Shown here piece by piece: positions 5,080 to 9,693 of a stretch of 9,693 nt of DNA. The notes below the pieces were generated by a model. It made no database searches. It was not told the origin of the DNA and was given only the letters and a program-made list of their open reading frames with translations. Numbering within the stretch: the stretch's first letter is position 1; each line of letters opens with the position of its first letter. Made by a program: the position numbers and the translations under genes. The DNA is from Nitrosarchaeum sp. (lineage in GTDB: Archaea; Thermoproteota; Nitrososphaeria; Nitrososphaerales; Nitrosopumilaceae), in assembly GCA_016234975.1 (NCBI GenBank), contig JACRND010000122.1, forward strand, positions 1-9,693, written 5' to 3'.

Positions 5080-6492
5080 CTATGGTATTGGTGGTAGAGT
5101 TGGTACAATATCCCATAAGGGTAATGCACCATTTGCTATTTTCTCAGAAGCAACTTCATCAGTGTATAGACCATGAACATTGAGTGCTGGGTGTGCAATA
5201 CTGTTCAATCCCATTGGTGGGACAGCGTTGCTTGGGTTGCCCAATACATATGCGTATGATGGTACTGGTGCTGGAATAACTCCTGCATCGACCAATCTTG
5301 GGTTCAATCCAAATGGATCACCTGCTACAAATACTGTAGCTGCGCCAGTGTAAATTGCTGCATAGTCGTGATTAACTGCTGCATATGCACCTGGTTCATC
5401 AAATACCAAATCAACAATCATTCCTTGTGAGCCACCAAGTAACCATGTTTCGGTTGCTCCGGATTGTACTCTGTTACCTTGTGTAACTCTGTCCAAGATT
5501 TCTCCAACAATGTGGAAGAATACTGGTTCGTTACCTTGGTTTTCAACAAAGAGTCTCACATGTTGTCCGTTCTCAACGAACAAAGGTTGTGATTGATACT
5601 GCTTTAGTTCAAGTCCATTCCATGGTTGTGCAACAAAGATGTTCTTGTTTGCATCGCCTTTAACGAGCAAGTTGTGAACCATGTTTGGTACATAACCGAA
5701 TTGCATTCCGTTAACAACTGTTGCAGTGTTATGATGTTGGAACATTGCTCCTGCATCATAGTTGCCTTCAGGTGTAAGGTACAATTGGTTGTATTGGAGT
5801 GTGAACTCTAATGCGTCCGCATCGTAGAACTGTCTGTCTAAAGATACTTTGCCGTTACTAACTGCTGTTTTCTCTACCGCTAGTTTCTTGTATCCATTGA
5901 TTGGGTCAACGATTGCAATTCCGTACATGCCGGAAAGAACGTGCTGATCCATACCAATTAGGTGGACACCAGAACAATGGTATTTGAAAATACCAGCTGA
6001 TTCAGCAATGTAGCAGTAAGTCTTTGATTCACCAGGATTGATGGATTCAAAGTTTCCTGCAGACATTTGTGATGCATGCATGTCGTTACCGTGACCGGTA
6101 ACTTCATTTGCTGGAATTGTTAGTGTCATTTTTACGACATCGCCTTGAGTGACTCTTAGTGTTGGTCCTGGGACTTGTCCACTAAAGGTCATTGCATTGT
6201 ATGTCTTTCCTCCCATAATTGGAAGTGTAACACTTTCACCAGTAACATTAAACTCAACGACTTTTCGTCCAGTTTCTGCTAATGCGCCACAATCAGTTAC
6301 TGCGAATGCCTCTGGCATTACAAGCTGTAAACCGCCCATTTGGTGGATTTGTTCAATTACATTGGCGTCCATTTTTGAGACGTCAAGTGATTGTCCACTC
6401 ACTTGGGTTTGTGTGTATGTGCTTCCGAATAGCGTTGCCCCGATTACAGCTACTGCTGCAATTGTAAAGAGCATACTAATACGCTTATTCAT
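5080..6492 (-). CDS. nirK: Copper-containing nitrite reductase NirK (archaeal ammonia-oxidiser type)
   Basis: This 470-residue exported two-cupredoxin protein reduces nitrite to nitric oxide. The N-terminus is a signal peptide or anchor (1-35), then cupredoxin domain 1 (about 75-200) and domain 2 (about 215-392), followed by a Pro-rich C-terminal extension. The type 1 copper ligands are H134, C173, H184 and M189. The type 2 copper ligands are H139, H172 and H375. The catalytic Asp is D137 (in HGNDMH) and the catalytic His is H327 (in FFHIVGE). All ligands are present, so the enzyme should be active. The type 1 loop between C173 and H184 is 10 residues, two longer than in classical bacterial NirK. 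In ammonia-oxidising archaea NirK is highly expressed and is thought to supply NO used with ammonia oxidation. A strong TATA-like box lies 24-33 nt upstream, in a region shared with the divergent fumarase gene. Confidence 0.93.
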   Translation of the reverse strand: MNKRISMLFTIAAVAVIGATLFGSTYTQTQVSGQSLDVSKMDANVIEQIHQMGGLQLVMPEAFAVTDCGALAETGRKVVEFNVTGESVTLPIMGGKTYNAMTFSGQVPGPTLRVTQGDVVKMTLTIPANEVTGHGNDMHASQMSAGNFESINPGESKTYCYIAESAGIFKYHCSGVHLIGMDQHVLSGMYGIAIVDPINGYKKLAVEKTAVSNGKVSLDRQFYDADALEFTLQYNQLYLTPEGNYDAGAMFQHHNTATVVNGMQFGYVPNMVHNLLVKGDANKNIFVAQPWNGLELKQYQSQPLFVENGQHVRLFVENQGNEPVFFHIVGEILDRVTQGNRVQSGATETWLLGGSQGMIVDLVFDEPGAYAAVNHDYAAIYTGAATVFVAGDPFGLNPRLVDAGVIPAPVPSYAYVLGNPSNAVPPMGLNSIAHPALNVHGLYTDEVASEKIANGALPLWDIVPTLPPIP

Positions 6493-6515
6493 TAAGCAAC
6501 GTGACTTACGGATCC

Positions 6516-6525
6516 TATATAATAA
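6516..6525 (-). promoter_or_regulatory. TATA box of nirK
   Basis: On the minus strand this reads TTATTATATA, 24-33 nt before the ATG at 6492. It is the best-looking TATA box in the window and fits the strong expression known for archaeal nirK. The mRNA would be leaderless or carry only a few leader bases. Confidence 0.6.
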
Positions 6526-6548
6526 TTCCCATTCGTGGTGAATTAGAA

Positions 6549-6558
6549 TTTAAAAAAA
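6549..6558 (+). promoter_or_regulatory. TATA-like box for the fumarase-methylthiotransferase operon
   Basis: TTTAAAAAAA lies about 50 nt upstream of the TTG start at 6604, which would give a leader of about 26 nt carrying a weak AAAGG (6589-6593). It is back to back with the nirK box, about 25 nt away. The assignment is tentative. Confidence 0.35.
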
Positions 6559-6603
6559 CGCCTGAAAAAGAATGAATAATGGGAAATTAAAGGCAAGATA
6601 GAT

Positions 6604-7965
6604 TTGAAATTCAGACTAGATGAAGATTCTTTGGGAAAAGTCAAAATTCCATCTAACGCATATTATGGGGCATTTACAGGAAGAGCAATTCAACAATATC
6701 ACGTAACAGGTAACAAAGCACATACCAATTTGATCAAGTCATTTGTCATGATCAAACGATCTGCAGCGATAGCAAATATGAAGACAAAAACAATAGATGC
6801 AAAACGTGGAAATGCGATAGTTGCAGCATGCGATAAAATATTGTCTGGAAAGCATGTAGACCAATTTGTAATAGACATGATCAATTCTGGTGCAGGAACT
6901 GCATTTAACATGAATTCTAATGAAGTCATTGCAAATGTGGCACTAGAGATACTGCACAAAAAGAAGGGCCAGTATCAGCATCTACATCCAAATGATCATG
7001 TAAACATGTCACAGTCAAGTAACGACACATACCCAACTGCAATGCATGTTGCAATTCTGATAAATCTTAAAGATGTAATTCCTGCAATTGACATACTAAT
7101 AAAATCATTAACAAGAAAGGCAAAAGAATTTTCTTCGTTTAAAAAAATTGGAAGAACTCATTTGATGGATGCATTGCCTGTAACTCTTGGAAGTGAGTTT
7201 GCAGCTTATGTTACATCAATTACAAAAGCACGAGACGCAATCATTCTATCTCAAAAGGAATTGCAAAATGTTGCATTAGGAGGAACTGCAGTAGGCACTG
7301 GTGCAAACACACCAAAAGGATATAGAAAAATTGTAATAGCAGAACTTGCAAAGATTTCAAAATTACCACTCGTGCCAGAAAAAGACATGCAATATTCATT
7401 GCAGAGTAAATTTGCAGTTGCAAATCTTTCAGGAGCATTACGCAATTTGGCACTTGAGATTGGCAAACTTGCAAATGACATTAGATTAATGGCATCAGGC
7501 CCAATTGCAGGATTATCAGAATTGGGAATACCTGCTGTTCATGCAGGTTCATCTATCATGCCAGGCAAAGTAAATCCATCATTAGCAGAATGTATGAACA
7601 TGATTTGTTTTAACATAATTGGAAATGACACAGCAGTATCTTATGCAGCCCAGAGCGGACAGTTTGAGCTAAATGTAATGTTGCCAGGCATGCTAAAGTG
7701 CATGCTAGAATCTACAGATATGCTGAAAAATTTCTTGCCGATATTTTCTGCAAATCTAATAGACGGATTAACTGCAAACAAGGAAAAACTTCGAAAGGAC
7801 ATAGAAAATAGCCCGGTAATTGTAACACTACTTACACCAAAAATTGGTTACCTAAAGTCCGCAGAATTATTCAAAGAATCGCTAAAGACTGGAAAAACCA
7901 TTCGAGAATTAGTAACATCAAAGAACTTGATGAACAATAAAGAAATTGATGCATTGTTTGGATAA
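6604..7965 (+). CDS. fumC: Class II fumarate hydratase
   Basis: This 453-residue cytoplasmic enzyme of the fumarase/aspartase superfamily interconverts fumarate and L-malate. The motifs favour fumarase over aspartase: HPNDHVN (128-134) for the second site, SSNDTYPTAMH (138-148), THLMDA (185-190, with catalytic H186 where aspartases have Gln), GGTAVGTG (226-233), and the signature GSSIMPGKVNP (315-325) with catalytic S316 and K322/N324. The length is close to E. coli FumC (467). The first codon is TTG at 6604. A stop lies upstream in frame at 6577-6579 with no ATG or GTG between, and KFRLDEDSLGKVKIP matches the N-terminus of the family. In this group it would serve the partial citric acid cycle for biosynthesis. 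The methylthiotransferase gene starts 3 nt after its stop, so the two form an operon. It is divergent from nirK. Confidence 0.9.
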   Translation: MKFRLDEDSLGKVKIPSNAYYGAFTGRAIQQYHVTGNKAHTNLIKSFVMIKRSAAIANMKTKTIDAKRGNAIVAACDKILSGKHVDQFVIDMINSGAGTAFNMNSNEVIANVALEILHKKKGQYQHLHPNDHVNMSQSSNDTYPTAMHVAILINLKDVIPAIDILIKSLTRKAKEFSSFKKIGRTHLMDALPVTLGSEFAAYVTSITKARDAIILSQKELQNVALGGTAVGTGANTPKGYRKIVIAELAKISKLPLVPEKDMQYSLQSKFAVANLSGALRNLALEIGKLANDIRLMASGPIAGLSELGIPAVHAGSSIMPGKVNPSLAECMNMICFNIIGNDTAVSYAAQSGQFELNVMLPGMLKCMLESTDMLKNFLPIFSANLIDGLTANKEKLRKDIENSPVIVTLLTPKIGYLKSAELFKESLKTGKTIRELVTSKNLMNNKEIDALFG

Positions 7966-7968
7966 ACC

Positions 7969-9237
7969 ATGGCAAAGATTTTCGTAGAAGCATACGGATG
8001 TTCTGCTAGTTTTGCAGACTCTGAGATGATTTCAGGATTAATTTTAAACGGAGGACACACTCTTGCCAAAAATTCTTCAGAATCAGATTTGAATATTGTT
8101 GTGACATGTTCTGTCAAAGATTCAACAGCAAACAAAATGATGCACAGAATCAAGTCATTAAGATCAAAACCTCTTGTTGTTGCAGGCTGTCTTCCAAAAG
8201 CTGAGATGAGTACAGTAGAAAAAATTACAGAAAAAGCCAGTTTGCTAGGACCAAACTCATTGGGAAAAACATTGCAGGTAATAGATTCCACATTAAGAGG
8301 AATAAGATATGTAGCTATAGAAGATTCAGATCTATCAAAAGTCGGATTACCAAAAGTAAGATTGAATCCAGTTGTAGGAATTGTAGAGATAGCTAGTGGA
8401 TGTATGAGTGAATGTACTTTTTGTCAGACTAAATTATCAAAAGGAGATCTCAAGAGTTACAGAATAGGAGACATTGTAAGGCAAGTTGAAACTGAAATTA
8501 GTGAAGGATGTAAAGAGATTTGGCTGACATCTACAGATAATGGATGTTATGGTTTTGACATCAATACAGATTTGCCAACTTTAGTAAAAGCAGTATCAGA
8601 AATTCCGCAAGATTTCATGATACGTGTTGGCATGATGAATCCAATGTACATGCCAAGAATCAAAGAAGAATTGATAAAATCTTATGATAATGACAAAGTC
8701 TACAAATTTCTCCACATACCAGTACAAAGTGGTAGCGACAAAGTACTAAACGATATGAAAAGAGGACATACTGTAAAAACAGTCAAAGAAATCATAAAAA
8801 AAGCCAGAGAGCGATTCACCGATTTTACAATTTCAACAGATGTTATAGTAGGCTTCCCATCAGAAACAAAAGAAGACTTTGAGGAAACGGTTAATCTCAT
8901 AAATGAAATATACCCAGATATTGTAAATCTTTCAAAATACAGCGCAAGACCAGGCACGGAGGCTGCAGAATGGGACCAAATAGATGCATTAGAAGTAAAA
9001 AAGAGAAGCAAGGTAATCTTTGATCTGATAAATAAAATATCATTAGAAAATAATCAAAAATGGATCGGATGGAAGGGCAAAGTTTTGTTTGATGAGGAAA
9101 CAAACGAAGGCATCAAAGGAAGAAATTTTGCGTACAAATCAGTATTTGTAAAAGATGAAATCAAGATCGGTCAAACACGTATGGTTGAAATCGTAGATGC
9201 AACTACGCATAGCATTCTCGGAAAGATCGCAAGCTAA
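7969..9237 (+). CDS. tRNA t6A37 methylthiotransferase (CDKAL1/MtaB-like radical SAM)
   Basis: This 422-residue radical SAM enzyme adds a 2-methylthio group to N6-threonylcarbamoyladenosine at position 37 of ANN-decoding tRNAs, giving ms2t6A. The N-terminal methylthiotransferase domain (1 to about 120) carries the three auxiliary-cluster cysteines C11, C47 and C74. The radical SAM domain has C145-x3-C149-x2-C152 (in SGCMSECTFC) and later family motifs: FLHIPVQSGSD, MKRGHT, ISTDVIVGFPSE, YSARPGT. The C-terminal TRAM domain (about 362-422) would bind tRNA. The length and motifs match the archaeal/eukaryotic CDKAL1-like group rather than MiaB or RimO, though the choice among methylthiotransferases rests on overall resemblance. 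ATG at 7969 is 3 nt after the fumarase stop, so translation may be coupled. The enzyme needs two [4Fe-4S] clusters and acts in the cytoplasm. A T-rich tract follows the stop. Confidence 0.9.
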   Translation: MAKIFVEAYGCSASFADSEMISGLILNGGHTLAKNSSESDLNIVVTCSVKDSTANKMMHRIKSLRSKPLVVAGCLPKAEMSTVEKITEKASLLGPNSLGKTLQVIDSTLRGIRYVAIEDSDLSKVGLPKVRLNPVVGIVEIASGCMSECTFCQTKLSKGDLKSYRIGDIVRQVETEISEGCKEIWLTSTDNGCYGFDINTDLPTLVKAVSEIPQDFMIRVGMMNPMYMPRIKEELIKSYDNDKVYKFLHIPVQSGSDKVLNDMKRGHTVKTVKEIIKKARERFTDFTISTDVIVGFPSETKEDFEETVNLINEIYPDIVNLSKYSARPGTEAAEWDQIDALEVKKRSKVIFDLINKISLENNQKWIGWKGKVLFDEETNEGIKGRNFAYKSVFVKDEIKIGQTRMVEIVDATTHSILGKIAS

Positions 9238-9238
9238 A

Positions 9239-9244
9239 TTTTTT
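9239..9244 (+). terminator. Oligo-T terminator after the methylthiotransferase gene
   Basis: A run of six T starts 1 nt after the TAA of the methylthiotransferase gene. There is no hairpin, which is usual for archaeal oligo-T termination. It fits the separate promoter of the next gene. Confidence 0.4.
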
Positions 9245-9277
9245 AGATCGGAGATTTGATTAAAATAACGTAAGAAG

Positions 9278-9286
9278 GTTTTTTAT
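9278..9286 (+). promoter_or_regulatory. TATA-like box for the FtsZ-like gene
   Basis: The sequence around 9278-9286 reads GTTTTTTAT, 25-33 nt upstream of the ATG at 9311. The spacing suggests a transcript start within a few bases of the start codon. Confidence 0.45.
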
Positions 9287-9310
9287 CCAAATTAAAGAAT
9301 AACACTTGAA

Positions 9311-9693
9311 ATGAATTTTCAGGTAAAAGAACCAATCTTAGTTATCGGTTTAGGTGGGGCAGGCTCAAAATTAGCAATACAAGCCAAAGATGCCCTAAAT
9401 TTAGATTGCCTAATAATTAGCAATGATCAAAAAGATCTTCAATCAGGCTACAGTTCAATCAAGGTCTCAACTGATTCAGTCATTAATCCATCAGTTCAAT
9501 TAATCAGAGGCTCAACATACAAAGTTGCAGATCAGATAAAGTCAAAGATTTCAAATTATGCCACAATTGTGCTTATGACAAATCTGGCAGGAAAGACAGG
9601 TTCTGCAATATCACCAGTAGTTTCAGAAATTTGTAAAGAATCAGACAAGGGACTTATTTCATTTGCAATAATGCCATTCAAATATGAAAAAGA
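9311..9693 (+). CDS. FtsZ/tubulin-superfamily GTPase-like protein, 3' end outside window
   Basis: The first 127 codons are present and the frame is open to the window end. The N-terminus has the FtsZ/tubulin pattern: a strand plus GLGGAGSK (residues 13-20), then IISNDQKDL (35-43) matching the NTD-x-Q-x-L region of FtsZ. Next comes the T4-loop region TNLAGKTGSAISPVVSEI (90-107), in the place of the FtsZ signature GGGTGTG followed by AAPVVAEI. IMPFKYE (120-126) matches the KPF-x-FE strand. In this protein the signature is AGKTGSA, so the phosphate-contacting loop is altered. Ammonia-oxidising archaea divide mainly with Cdv proteins, and their divergent FtsZ homologue is thought not to be the main divisome. 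The partial gene does not show the T7 catalytic loop, so GTPase activity cannot be judged. The ATG at 9311 is chosen for the TATA spacing and the family N-terminus. Confidence 0.8.
   Translation, partial: MNFQVKEPILVIGLGGAGSKLAIQAKDALNLDCLIISNDQKDLQSGYSSIKVSTDSVINPSVQLIRGSTYKVADQIKSKISNYATIVLMTNLAGKTGSAISPVVSEICKESDKGLISFAIMPFKYEK

Noticed and set aside
6149..6541. 130-residue plus-strand ORF opposite the start of nirK
   Set aside because: It is antisense to the NirK signal peptide and first cupredoxin domain and covers the nirK promoter. No motifs were seen.
6604..7965. Aspartate ammonia-lyase instead of fumarase
   Set aside because: THLxDA and SSNDTYPTAMH match fumarase; aspartases have TQLQDA and STNDAYPT-like strings.
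7848..8291. 147-residue minus-strand ORF across the fumarase-methylthiotransferase junction
   Set aside because: It is antisense to two clear genes with conserved motifs, so it is an open-frame shadow.

Overview
The window looks like a chromosomal stretch from a marine ammonia-oxidising archaeon (Nitrososphaerota/Thaumarchaeota, Nitrosopumilus-like). Support comes from the low GC content, an archaeal/eukaryotic-type ribosomal protein L15e, a copper nitrite reductase of the type found in ammonia-oxidising archaea, a divergent FtsZ-like gene, and several secreted proteins of families common in this group. From memory, the order nirK, class II fumarase, tRNA methylthiotransferase, FtsZ-like matches the Nitrosopumilus maritimus region around Nmar_1259-1262; I could not check this here. 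I see no tRNA, rRNA, CRISPR array, insertion sequence or integrase.

Layout. 15-287 (-): small protein with two zinc-knuckle-like cysteine clusters. 409-1239 (-): secreted, membrane-anchored CFI-box protein, starting with TTG one base after the stop of L15e (1241-1699, -). 1700-1915: divergent intergenic region with promoters for both sides and two tandem hairpins. 1916-2532 (+): secreted beta-domain protein whose C-terminal repeat lies in another reading frame. 2536-3048 (+): anchored extracytoplasmic protein, 3 nt downstream. 3051-3974 (-): convergent Kazal-domain surface protein. 4076-5008 (-): D-3-phosphoglycerate dehydrogenase-like enzyme. 5080-6492 (-): NirK. From a divergent promoter region run 6604-7965 (+) class II fumarase and 7969-9237 (+) t6A methylthiotransferase, 3 nt apart. 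9311 to the window end (+): incomplete FtsZ/tubulin-superfamily gene.

Functionally the window mixes nitrogen metabolism (NirK), central carbon and serine metabolism (fumarase, SerA), translation (L15e, tRNA modification), a cytoskeletal GTPase relative and a cluster of extracytoplasmic proteins. Most starts have an A/T-rich TATA-like box centred about 25 nt upstream, which suggests leaderless or short-leader transcripts. The Kazal gene instead has a clear Shine-Dalgarno sequence.

The best candidates for a second look are the Kazal domain, whose reactive-site loop resembles that of avian ovomucoid, the frame-displaced repeat at 2389-2532, and the altered nucleotide-binding loop of the FtsZ-like protein. 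I did not find a convincing new multigene system.
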